Assembly: GCA_940671915.1 (NCBI GenBank)
Contig: CALNVZ010003426.1
Location: 20,946,196-21,010,195 of the forward strand
Length of the DNA stretch: 64,000 nucleotides
Direction: 5' to 3'
From: Paracentrotus lividus
Taxonomy: Eukaryota > Echinodermata > Echinoidea > Camarodonta > Echinidae
The position numbers and the translations under genes were made by a program. Positions 47,407-57,959 of the stretch are shown one piece after another. The notes under the pieces are model-generated. The model was not told where the DNA came from and did not search any database. It saw only the letters and a program-made list of their open reading frames with translations. The number at the start of each line of letters is the position of its first letter. Position 1 is the first letter of the stretch.

Positions 47407-48415
47407 CTGCTTGGAATGATTGGCTTGAAGCTCAGCGTCTCAACCGCCTTGGACGTATCTCCTTCGTGTTTGGCAAAGACAAGAGGTGAGGAACGTGCAC
47501 TGACAAACAAGGGAGAGTCTGCACTGATATCCGAATCCCAATCGTCGGATATTATATGCGGTGGCAAGCTAGAGGGCGCCAGATAGATGGATGGCGCTGA
47601 GGAGGATGAGGAGGTTTTGACGAGGGATGGTGAATGATTGCTTGATGGTACAGGGATAGTGAGATCAAAGGTGAAAGAACTTTCTGAGGTAGTTGGGTAA
47701 GGGTTTGGCAAGGTTTGCGTTGAAATGCTCGTCACTGCGATCGATTTCCGATCGTCATCTGGATTCGTCTGCGAGTATGAGTTCGCTATGAGGGATGCCT
47801 TCTCAGGAATCACATTAACCTCATTGTCTAAATGCACAGTATCACATCGCTCATCAGCATTGTCCGTTTGCGACTGAGCTTCTGTCAGCACAACACTAGC
47901 CGAAACTCCTTGGCTGCATGTGCTCGGACCCGTACACTCCGTAGCCTTCGAGCACTTCTTCAACAAGCAGCTATCGTCTGTCTGTGTTCCTGCTAAGTTG
48001 CGAATACGAACTAACAAGTCAGTCTGGATGCAAGCATGGCATGGTGCCTCTGCCTGATCATCAAACCTTCTAAACTTTTCCTGGTGTCCTTCACCCGCTT
48101 CAGTTTGCGTGCCACAATCCTGTAATTGGAGTGACGCCTTTAACGCTTCATTCTTAAAGAACTCCTCTAGATTGTCTGATAGATTTGTTGTGCTTGTTGC
48201 ATCCCCCGAGAGAAGGCTGATCGGATCAAAGGCACCAAAGAGCTTAGGGTAGAGGACTTCCGTAGAGGAGAGGAGCTGGTGTTGAGTCGGGGTGAGGTGA
48301 TAGCCACAGCGAGGACAGAGTGGTAGGAGAGTGCTTGATCTGGAAACAAAGGTTGAGCTCTTTGGACTTGGAGCAGGATGGAATGACTGGGGGAAGACAT
48401 CTAAAGCTAAGGCAT
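47407..48415 (-). CDS. IRAG1: IRAG-like exon 3: long Ser/Thr-rich exon with xQT motifs
   Basis: Acceptor ttcatctcccag, donor gtacag; two bases, 335 codons, two bases. It is the largest exon (residues 86-422). The sequence is rich in Ser, Thr, Pro and acidic residues and is probably disordered. Six xQT motifs occur: GTQTE (187-191), CIQTD (214-218), GTQTD (228-232), QSQTD (266-270), YSQTN (299-303) and STQTL (317-321). TQT is the anchor of dynein light chain LC8-binding peptides. Two CxxC pairs (CPRC 119-122 and CHAC 211-214) could bind zinc, but this is weak. Late in the exon come SDDWDSDIS and a Ser/Pro tail. It is not a typical part of vertebrate IRAG1 that I recall. Confidence 0.85.
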
Positions 48416-48929
48416 CTGGGAGATGAAGAAACCATATTAAAAAAGTTAAATCAGTATGGAGAATCAACAACATAGATCAAGACTCCTTTTATGCAATCAT
48501 TGACAAGTTCATGTTTATTTCAAAGGCAGAGAGTTTAATTTAAGGATACTTGTACTTGCATCATAACACTAACAAACCCTTATAGTAATCTTTTGATAAG
48601 AATGTATGATGTTAAGAGGACCATGCAGTTGCATATGATCTCAAATATCTGAGAGCAAAAGTTTTAAACCTACAGACAGGTACTTTACCTACAAGTTTGA
48701 TGTTAAGGAAATTTGTTAATACTTAGGAAATAGAAGTTGCTTGTTCAAAGTTTATATTTGACAGTTAAAATGGAGTAAAAATAAGCAAAAAGAAGAGCTT
48801 TGGAAGGGACTACATGTACAATGTGTATCTCATGTTAAATGTACTTGCACATGTACCACAATGACTGTTGAGGGTACAACTAAAGGCAACAAAAGTTTTT
48901 TCTTGCAAGAAGGCACTCCTATATCTTAC

Positions 48930-49077
48930 CTATGATGTTTGAGACAGGGTGCGATGGAGGAAAGAAAAGGTGTTTGGAAGGATCTGGACTGCGCCCAATA
49001 CTGGCTTCTGTCCTGTATCCAGACTCTAGCAGAGGTTCACTGTCGGGTACATCCTCATCAGATGATGATATCTCATC
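48930..49077 (-). CDS. IRAG1: IRAG-like exon 2
   Basis: Acceptor attctacatgcag, donor gtaaga; 49 codons then one base. Encodes DEISSSDEDVPDSEPLLESG, YRTEASIGRSPDPSKHLFFP and PSHPVSNII. An acidic, Ser-rich start followed by a neutral stretch. A broken duplicate lies just upstream (49112-49236). Confidence 0.85.
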
Positions 49078-49111
49078 CTGCATGTAGAATAAACATGAAA
49101 GACAGTATTAA

Positions 49112-49236
49112 GATACAGGAAAGAGAAGATGTTTGGAAGGGTCTGGACTCCGTCCAATGCTTGCTTCTGTCCTGTATCCAGACTCTAGAAGAGGTTCGCT
49201 ATCAGGAACATCCTCATCGGATGATAATATCTCATC
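49112..49236 (-). pseudogene. Broken duplicate of exon 2
   Basis: Repeats exon 2 from DEI(L)SSDEDVPDSEP to KHLLFP, then hits a stop (VS*). The acceptor AG is replaced by CT and the donor is missing. Many differences are silent, so it may have been functional for some time. Period 159 bases. Confidence 0.8.
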
Positions 49237-49456
49237 AGTACAAAGGAGGATGAACAGGAAGGAAAAGTGTAAAATTCAACCATTCAACTAAATTTTGTAA
49301 CAGGGCAGCATTAAAGGGGAATCCTACCCAAGGAGAGAATCAATCTTATAGGAAAAAGTAATATGAGAGAAACAATAAAAAAAAGTTATGTCAAAATCAA
49401 TTGTAAAATAAAAGAGGTAAAGAAGTTTGAAATAAAGGAAGTTCTTGTTATTACAT

Positions 49457-49783
49457 AGGGATCCTCAAATTGGCAAATTTGATTCAAACTTGCCAACTTT
49501 TTGGACAACTCTCCATTTTTTCCAAAATATATTTAAAAATATTCCCATTACTTCTCACATTTCTGATGGTCCCCTTCTGACCTTGATGTATGGGTGTGAA
49601 ATATATTTTCGAATGACACAGGTATGTAAATCTATTAGAGATAAATCTATTAGAGAAGGGGGTAAGATGCACTTTGAGAGATGATGGGGATAATGGGGAC
49701 AATCCGAAAATTGTGTACAAAAAATGGAGATTTGTCCACTAAATCAGTCATTTAACAGCTATTTTGCCAATTGAGGATCCCCA
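49457..49783. mobile_element. MITE with ends gggatcctcaaattggcaaa
   Basis: The left end pairs with ttttgccaattgaggatccc at the right, arms about 24 bases, in intron 1. Open frames inside do not resemble a transposase. Confidence 0.65.
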
Positions 49784-50439
49784 GATAATAACTATGTGAC
49801 TTTTCATGTCTCATAGCTCAGTCCCAGAACTGATTACCGAATGTTTTAAAATTTTTAAACTGCACAATAATCAGCTGCATGTACAGTGTACTGCTCATAC
49901 ATCACCACATTCTATCTATAAACTCATGTAAACTTGTACAATGTATGTTTGTGCTCTGACGTTAAAAAGCTTTCCAAAGTTTGTATATGAGCTTTTTAAA
50001 GAACGTTACACATTCCCCTTTTGACAGAGCTTTACACATTTTCCCGGTAGAAATGATCTACCTGAACAATATATCAAAGGTACACATGTATTATAATATA
50101 CTTTTAAACTCTTTACCTCTGTAATATCTCACTGACTGTGTCACTCCCTCAAAATATGTCCTGTAAATATTCCTTGAATATATCCCAAGCACTGATTGTG
50201 CACAATGTGTAGTACGAGGCTTATTTCACGTACATGTACATTGTATACCGACTAACAAGTTTTCTGAGGTGTACACATGCATGCATGACTGGAGTTCGTC
50301 TATTCACCAATATTGGAACAATAGAAAGTACCCCATGCTAGTCTGGTATTGTGACTTCGTGGAAGTTATAGACCTATTTAGGTTCATCGGATCTATTGTT
50401 ATTCTGTTCCTGGTACAGACTGGGGCTTTCATACAGAGA

Positions 50440-51010
50440 AAAGCCCCTGAGCAGTGTTTAGGCAGATGGGTAATAGGTCACGAATATAATATCAAAACCA
50501 AATGAAGATCTACAAGTTTTTACTTATTGCAAGTCTAGGCCTAGACCTTTTTGTCAAGTTAGTCTGACCTATATGGTGGAATGAGGGCAAAGACAGACAC
50601 TTTTCTGCGATCTATACAGGGAGAGCTTCAAGCTGTGTAGAGGCTGATGGGTATTAAAGGTCATGCACACTATATCAAAACCAAATGAAAATACACGTTT
50701 TCACTTTTTGGAATCAGTTTTTTTTTTTGGGGGTAATGTTTTTCTGACAAAATGGTATAATGTCCAAAATATAGACGGGAGCTTTGCCACACATACATGT
50801 AAAAGAAAAGACAGAGCCTAAAGTTTTGTTGAGGTAGAGAGGTAAATAAAAGTTCATATAATGGTAGTTTCTCACTTCTTGAAAGTTGAAGACTCTTTTC
50901 ATATTCGTCTGACCCATTGTTAAAAGGTCAAAGAACGGACTGGAGCTAACCATGAACTCAGTTGAGGCCGACTAGTATTTACAGACAATCAAAACCAAAT
51001 GTGGTTGTTT
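50440..51010. repeat. Diverged tandem units of ~186 bp and more
   Basis: atatcaaaaccaaatgaa(g/a)at appears near 50490 and 50676, and a worn copy (caatcaaaaccaaatgtggt) near 50986. Each follows a related stretch with gatgggta(a/t)ta. The copies are old. Confidence 0.55.
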
Positions 51011-52346
51011 TTCATTTTTCATTATTTTTCAGTAACATGTATGTCAGAATGTTGTTCAATATTACAGAAAAATAAAACAACACATTATTTGTTAAAAGTT
51101 ATATGAAACCCCTGGTCATGGTTAAGGAGGGCAGGATCAATCCATTGAAAAATACACAAAATATATCATCACATTAAAATTTTAAAAAAGAAAGAAAAGA
51201 AACAGAAATAATGAAATATACATAATAATACGTAGGCCTACCTACAGCGATTTATCATAAATATATCCTGTAAAACAACTTCTTTATGGTCTTTAGTGTT
51301 TTAGTGTTACATGTACATGTAAGCCTACACAACAGTACACCCAAAATTGTACAGAAATAGATTCAAATATTTATCGAGGTATACTGCAAAACGTATGTTC
51401 ATGTACTTAATACATACCTCCTCTGTAGAGAAACAACAGAGAATTGTATTCCATATTAACTTGAACATGAGGCCAAAAGGTAGGAGATTGTATCACAATC
51501 AAGAAGTTGACAACATTAACAGATTAAAGTCTCCCAAGCACAAGATTAAAATGACCATTACGATCCATGAAATGACTAAACACTTTCTTGCAATATTGAC
51601 CAGAGTAAAATCATGATGAGATGACCCTTCATGTTTCAATATTGTTTGCTCACTGTGAGGTCAATGTGTTTGTTGACAAATTCCACAAATCAAACACAAA
51701 AGATTAAAGTCACTCCATGATATTGAAAACAGGGATTGAGCCGACTTAATAGAGATCAAGTCGTCTGCTGGGAATCAAAACATCATTAAATAATTATCAT
51801 GTAGATGATATGCCCTTCAATGTACAAGGTGTTGCAGGATTCATATAATCCTTCCTTACCATAAAAAAAACTAAATTACTTAAATAATGAAAGACCAAAC
51901 ATGTCAATAGATATAAAAAAAAAAAAAATAATTCGTCCATGTAGCCTATTTAACTGTCTGAGCAAGTCGAAAGGGACTTGGACTTGAACAGAACCCAGAA
52001 CCCAATTTAAACCCGTTGGGGACTGGAGCCCGAACATATTCGGCTGAGGTCTATGGGAAATGTGTGTTATAGCCAAATCAGCTCGTCTCCACACAGGTAA
52101 AATAAGCAGCACAACACTGTTCATTATTATTTTTATTTTATTTTTTTTTTTTTTTTTTGGGGGGGGGGGGTAGAATGCTCAGTGTAGGGTTGTACATTGT
52201 ATGTGTGTTTTAAAATATCTAAAAAATATATATAACTTTGGCAAAAGAGAGAAGGAAGAGAGAGAAAGAAATATTTTTGGTGTTTTTAGTTTTTACAGCA
52301 CTGTCATTCATATAGAGGAAGAGATGGAGATGAAGAGAGAGAGAAG

Positions 52347-52383
<37 letters not shown>

Positions 52384-52675
52384 AATTTGACTTCAACAAC
52401 ACTATTGGCTTTTGACGTCTTCCAAGGTGCCCAAATCCTTCATCATGAATTTCATATTCACACCTTCCAAGCATATAGTTGTTGTATCCACACCTTGTTT
52501 CAATGTTGTGGAATTTCAAAAATATGGAAATCAATAGTGAATTTTCTAAAGTAGAATGGTCACTAAAGAAAAAAACAAACAACAACAACAGTATATTGCA
52601 TGGTCAAAATTACACAGATGAGTGCTTCATGTTTTGCTAACATAAAACTATGAACATATTTTAATAGAAGGTGTA
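51011..52675. other. Intron 1 stretch, nothing recognised
   Basis: AT-rich with a T/G homopolymer junction (52139-52171) and a GA microsatellite (52315-52380). No exon with suitable phase is visible. Confidence 0.45.
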
Positions 52676-52815
52676 TCAGGACAATTGCCCCCCCCCCCCC
52701 CCCCCCGGACAACTTCCCCCAAATATAGGGTGAGGGTTAGGTGTAGTGTTAGGGGTAGATTTTGGCGGGGTTGTTTTCAGGGGGCAATTGTCCAAGGGGT
52801 AAATGTCCAAGAAGA
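52676..52815. mobile_element. MITE family D copy with 21-base C run
   Basis: Starts tatcaggacaattgccccc, with the C run at 52688-52708, has gggtagattttggcggggtt inside and ends gggcaattgtccaaggggta. Confidence 0.7.
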
Positions 52816-53284
52816 GATAGTAGGCCTTACATGTTATAAACTTGAGGGGAAGATGTGTACATGTATCTACCGTAAGTATGTGGAGAAAAAAAATAAAGTG
52901 TGGATCAAACTAAAACGATTCAAATCAACAGCTTTCCTCAATAGAAATTGACACCTTGGTATGCGGCCAAAGGAATGTTGTTTCAAGATATTAAAGGTAT
53001 CAGGATTTAACACATTTTATAGTCCTACAGTTCTTGCTAGAAATAATGAATGATAGAAAATACACTACATTAAAGCAAAACATTCTTAAACAAGTATCTA
53101 CAAAGAGTGTTGAAATACTTTGTAATCTTATTTTTAATATATTGGAAGCTTCCAAAAACAATTAATATTATTAAATGAAGAACAAACAAATTATAGAAAC
53201 TTTCACAACTTGAGTAATCTCTACAAAATTCTTGCTCTCGCTCTCAATAAACTTTGATGAGTAAAGTGAAAGTTTCCTACCAAA

Positions 53285-53720
53285 TTAATACATGACAAAA
53301 GCTTTCTTTGAAAAGCAAAGTGGTGAATCCATCTAAAATTTCTGTAGATTGGAACCAAATGGGTTATTTTCATCAAGATTTGACTACATGTATGTGTTGG
53401 TGTGCATGATACAATGTAGTTGACACAAGAATGATAAATGAAATAGTACATCTGCTTTTTGCATCATTTTTATTTATTTATTTATTTAATTTTTTTTTTT
53501 TTTGGGGGGGGGGAAGGGGGGTGTTCTGCATTTTAATGAAATTATAAATATTACTTGAAAGCTGCCCACTGTATTAATAAAATAAATACATACAGAGTAA
53601 ACTCTTTGAAAAGTCAATCGGCCAATCTATCTAAAATGTCATGTAAATGTAGACATTTTGGATTGGCAAACAAATCCAATAGTTATGTGATATGATATGG
53701 CTATGTGTGGGTGTGCATCA
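53285..53720. repeat. Old tandem duplication (~300 bp period)
   Basis: ctttgaaaagcaaagtggtg and aatccatctaaaatttctgt at 53308-53345 recur in changed form near 53609-53643 (ctttgaaaagtcaatcggcc, aatctatctaaaatgtcatg). A T run plus G run (53490-53512) lies between them. Confidence 0.45.
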
Positions 53721-53982
53721 AAGCTGAGAATAACTCGTAAAATTATTGAAATAGTAGAGAACTTCAGGCACTTCAGGTTACATGAAAATCATATATCCTT
53801 TTCTTCCTTATTGACACAAATATGTACAACACCTTATAAATTCATGGAACAGCAACCCCAGAAATCCCTTTCCCAGAATAGCTAATATTTTGTTTGTCTG
53901 GGAGTTGGTTTCATGCTAAAAATATAACACTACCTTGATTTAGAGTGTGTGTAAAAAAAAAAAGGTATCAAACTCAACTGTA

Positions 53983-54418
53983 TTAAAGGGGAAGTTCACC
54001 CTGGAATTTTATTGGTCTTAAAAAATGAAGAAAAACAAAAGAAAAATATGAGTGAAGGTTTGGAGAAAATCGACCAGAAAATTATGAAGTTATGAATATT
54101 CAAAGTTTTGATTCTGTGACGTCACATGCGAGCAGATCTCCTATGTGTTATGTAGTGTAAATTCCATAAAATGTCATTTTTTTCAAAAGAAATTAATTAT
54201 GTCACCTGTGCGGTGGATATACCATCAAACATATGTTCATATAAAGGACAAATTTATGGAATTTACTGCTCGCACGTGACGTCACACAATCAAAACTTTA
54301 AATATTCATAACTTCGCTATTTTTTGGTCGATTTTCTTCAAACTTTCACTAATATTTTTAAATTTATTTTCTTCATTTTTTAAGACCAATAAAATTCCAG
54401 GGTGAACTTCCCCTTTAA
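53983..54418. mobile_element. MITE family A, copy 3
   Basis: Starts ttaaaggggaagttcaccct and ends gggtgaacttcccctttaa, with TTAA at both edges. It carries the same cacctg(t/g)g(c/t)ggt and atgttcatat loop as copy 2. Confidence 0.9.
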
Positions 54419-54718
54419 ACAAATCTGTGCAGCATTTTTACTGGCAATATAATAAGCCTTGGGTTTTTGAATGATATCTTGGTTTACAAGTACAGGGTCC
54501 TGTACTAGTAATCACACTTTATTGAGATTGGGTAGGTCCTTTTCAGGACCACTCATAACCTCAAGATGGAATACTTGGTGCACCATGAAACCTTCACGTG
54601 CTAAACACTTTAACCATGCACTGATCTGTTATGTTACCCCCCCCCCCCTTTTTTTTTTTTAGACACACTGTAAAACAATTATTCTGTATAATGAATGCAG
54701 GGTTAGTTTATAAGTTGT

Positions 54719-55088
54719 TAAAGGCGGGTTCACATGATGCGACTTGCTGCGATGCGATTTTTCAAAGAAATTCATACTGTCCAAAGTTTTGGGTATTTCT
54801 ATGAATACCAAAATTGAAATTCAAGATGATTGCGAACCGTCTTCTTTGTATGAAATCAAATTGTTTCAATATCACAGTGACGTCACAGCGATCTTGCGAT
54901 TTTAAGGTAATTTGACCTTTACTCCTATGGCCTGCATTGGAACAAAATTTTAATTACATCGTTCCTTTGCAATTTTTACTTCTCACAAGATAACTTTGCA
55001 TGTTTCAAATGTTGCATTAATAATTCAAACTACAATTTGTTTTAAAAAATCGCATCGCAGCAAGTTGCATCGTTTGAGCCCGCCTTTA
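54719..55088. mobile_element. MITE family E, intact copy
   Basis: Starts taaaggcgggttcacatgat, then gcgacttgctgcgatgcgat, and ends with the inverse (atcgcatcgcagcaagttgc, gcccgccttta). Arms about 50 bases, TA at both ends. It stops 11 bases from the exon 1 boundary. Confidence 0.85.
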
Positions 55089-55099
55089 GAATAACTTAC

Positions 55100-55207
55100 C
55101 AGATGAGAGAATTGTTTAAGTTGCAGTTTCTGAACACAGTCATCCAGACCACCTTGATTAGGTTGAGATGAGATGGTTTTACTGGAGCTCCTCTTTACAA
55201 TGCCCTC
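55100..55207 (-). CDS. IRAG1: IRAG-like first recognised exon (exon 1)
   Basis: Acceptor ttaattgtccag, donor gtaagt; 36 codons, phase 0 at both ends. Encodes EGIVKRSSSKTISSQPNQGG and LDDCVQKLQLKQFSHL. KRSSS is a basic Ser cluster. It has no ATG and follows an acceptor, so at least one more 5' exon exists. Assignment to this gene rests on phase and position, not on similarity. Confidence 0.65.
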
Positions 55208-55369
55208 CTGGACAATTAAAATGTAAAAAAATTATCTTGTTAAAGCAGAATGGAACCTTGGAATAAGTAAGCTTGTGTGATATTAGAAAAATCAAAGAAT
55301 TATATCAATGAAAGTGAGAGGAAAACTGGATAAACAATAAGAGAGTTATGGGCACTTTCATGTCGAGAC

Positions 55370-55430
55370 AGATATGACAATCCTCCTTGTTTAGGTTGAT
55401 ATAGAATTGTTCCATGAGAGCTACTATTTC
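55370..55430 (-). pseudogene. Diverged duplicate of exon 1
   Basis: After an acceptor (gtgttttcag) the minus strand reads a diverged version of exon 1 (atatcaacctaaacaaggag against tctcaacctaatcaaggtgg). No donor is seen. About 60% similar, so an old duplication with a 223-base period. Confidence 0.45.
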
Positions 55431-55828
55431 CTGAAAACACAAATAACAAAATTGTCTAGGCTTTTTATATTACATATATGTATTAAGTCAACACCAAAAG
55501 GACTCCATCACACATTGGCCCAATATTTAAAAGAAGATTACACACAGGGCCTGTGCATTCATATCCGCACTTGAGCCGGGAAAGAAAATATATGGAAGTA
55601 TGGAAATTGAAAGAAGATAATATGGGAGGTACAAACAGAAAACAATTGTAATATTTGAACAAATACATGTACATGTATGTGAGAAATACTATGTATTGTA
55701 AATGAACCATCACAATGCAAATTAGTTTCATAATAAAAAAATTAATCCTTTATTACACTGTAAGATCACCATCACACACACAAACACAGGGAGGTTGCAA
55801 CATAAATCTTTAGGTTATATTTACACGT

Positions 55829-55946
55829 ATCAGGACAACTACCCCCTGGAAAACTATCACCCCCGACCCCGACAACTACTCTCAGAAATAGGGTTATAGG
55901 TGTAGAGTTAGGGGGTAGATTTTTGGCGGGGGTAGTTGTCCTAGAA
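55829..55946. mobile_element. MITE family D copy
   Basis: Starts atcaggacaactaccccctg, has gggggtagatttttggcggg and ends ggggtagttgtcctagaaa. Confidence 0.75.
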
Positions 55947-56340
55947 AAATATTTACATTCTAAAAATATACCCACCTTTGGAGATTGAACTGTCACACAG
56001 TAATACATCTTCACCAAATAAAGATCAATTCACCACCGAATAGAATTGATATCTGAGCTTTTAAATCCATGTGCTTTGTAGGCAATCATTGACATTCATG
56101 GTGAATGATATCCTCTTTCTTTAGATTCTAATGTAATCTTCTTCCTTGTTCAAAGAAAACAATTCTCAATGTATCAAAGTGAACACGTTGCTGTCTAGAT
56201 ACATTAATGTACAATGTAAATGTAGAAGTTCAGGTTCAAATCCCTCCTGGTTCAAGGCTTTTGTCCGTCTTATTTTTCAGTCATATGCGGTTCATGCAGC
56301 CAATATGAAACACTAGAAGTAAAACTTCTTTCTCCACAAC

Positions 56341-56820
56341 TAAATTCTCTCTTTCCCATAGGCTTCAACACAGGGACCACCTGATTCCGGCTGATAAGGG
56401 GTTAAAAACAAAACTAAGTTAACACCAGGAATGGAAGTCAGCATGAATTAATGATCATTTACAAATGAGATACGTTGACAAAGCTCGAGCAAAACTATCT
56501 AATGGTGTCCAGTGATGAAACAAGAGTACTGAAATCAGATTCTCCCTTCTATAATTTCAGAGCTTAACCTTTCGACATCTAAATTCTCACTTTTTCATAG
56601 GCTCAACACAGGAACCACCTAATTTCAGCTGATAATGGGTTAAAAACAAAACTTCATTATGGATAACACCAGGAATGGAAATCAGCATGAATTAATGATC
56701 CTTTACAAATGAGATATGATGACAAAGCTCAAGCAAAAACTATATGTCTTGGTGTCCAGTGATGAAATAGAATCCTGAAAACAGATTCTTCCTTCTTCTG
56801 TTATTTCAGAGGTTTCAGCG
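56341..56820. repeat. Two tandem copies of a ~239 bp unit
   Basis: cataggcttcaacacaggga, ggaatggaagtcagcatgaa and ggtgtccagtgatgaaac(a) recur in order from about 56580. The copies are about 85-90% alike. Confidence 0.85.
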
Positions 56821-57775
56821 CATTTTGGCCATGATTCCAGGAAACAACATGCGGATCAGGAAACAGCTGAAACGTTTGTCAAAGTCCTGTGAATATACTC
56901 TCATCTATTGACATTGTTTTCTGCCGAAGGAGAAGACAAAAAGCAAATATAGTTCCTGATATAGTTTAACACTGTTTCCAACAATTTCCTTAATTTTGAC
57001 CAAAGAAATTCATGAAAAATTTATCATCAAATAATTTGCTAGATCATTTGTCAAACTTTTCCCATAGGCAACTTTGATTGGGTTGTATGAAGACCTCTAT
57101 TTGTTTTTAACCAGATATCTAGCTTATAGTCAGGTGATCAACAACAGTATTTTGCTACGGACACCCCTAACCCCCCCCCCCCCTTTACCAAGAGCCCTGG
57201 GTCAAGTTATGTGAGGACAAGTAATTAAAACATTTGAATATTTCCCATAATAACCAAACTGCATACTAACAAATTAGTGATAATAATACCAGCAATTCAT
57301 CTCATTTCGACTGTGCACAGTCATGTAGGCCCACGTGAAATCCAAGCTTAACTTTATTTGAACTTGAACACTTAATAGTGGTATACTGCCATTTTCTGAG
57401 AAACTGGCTTACATGTAGTAATCAAGACCAGCAAATTATCAATATACTGGTAGAACTCGGCTTTGATACATTTGTACCATTCAAGGCACCATGTAAAGCA
57501 TGTACTTGTTCACGTACAAATTGTACACATTACTGGAGTCACATGAGGGAGTTCAATAGTCAAAAGAATGTTTACAAATACAGTGCAAGGTACATTGTAT
57601 GTGCTGGAATGCTAAAACCATTGAAGGTGTAGAGTGCAACTAGTGCCCATATCACATGAGAATATTAAAGATTCTATTTCACGACATACATTGTACACCA
57701 TACATGTACAAAAACTTCTTCAGAAAAAAACTTTTTGACAAGAGTCTTTCTATCATGATAATCCTTTTCTTTCAG

Positions 57776-57920
57776 GATATTAATGATATCACACCTGGGA
57801 ATGTTATGGAAGCTCCCTTCAGAAAACAAATCCTTAACAAAGTCTCATTGCTTGAAAAGTTTTTGGGGAAAAGACTAGACATGCCAATATCTTTTCAACT
57901 GGAAATAACACATAGTTTTG
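57776..57920 (+). CDS. Candidate isolated exon, unknown product
   Basis: A good acceptor (ttttctttcag) opens a 48-codon frame, DINDITPGNVMEAPFRKQIL, NKVSLLEKFLGKRLDMPISF and QLEITHSFG, followed by gtaaat, which could be a donor. The peptide looks protein-like (amphipathic helix, then beta-like stretch). I recognise no family, and no partner exons are visible on this strand. It could be an exon of a nested gene, a relic, or chance. Confidence 0.25.
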
Positions 57921-57959
57921 GTAAATATTCAAGCCTGACAAGTACACTGTAGGATCTCT

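Larger units (their letters stand above)
19211..55207 (-). other. IRAG1: IRAG1/LRMP-like gene (MRVI family), 22 exons, 5' end missing
   Basis: Twenty-two minus-strand exons join with matching phases into 3,645 bases: 1,214 residues and a stop, lacking only the start. Vertebrate IRAG1 binds the IP3 receptor at the ER and, when phosphorylated by cGMP kinase I, dampens calcium release. Its paralogue LRMP/Jaw1 is an ER and nuclear-envelope protein reported to bind SUN proteins. Support here: the EQEVEEKYNSLTFAFKTDR segment (residues ~714-732), the coiled coil with EDRLSRASEIMVTHVEN (~812-828), the KRRASVAAV site (912-920), which resembles my recollection of RRVSVAVV in human IRAG1, and a single C-terminal membrane helix. 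The N-terminal third is Ser/Thr-rich and looks disordered. A single pre-duplication orthologue of IRAG1 and IRAG2 is likely, so the symbol is approximate. Confidence 0.85.

Noticed and set aside
50269-50505. 78-codon frame with a hydrophobic stretch on the plus strand
   Set aside because: It overlaps old tandem repeat units, and the hydrophobic run is best explained by T-rich sequence.
55772-56017. 81-codon open frame on the minus strand
   Set aside because: Most of it lies within a family D MITE.
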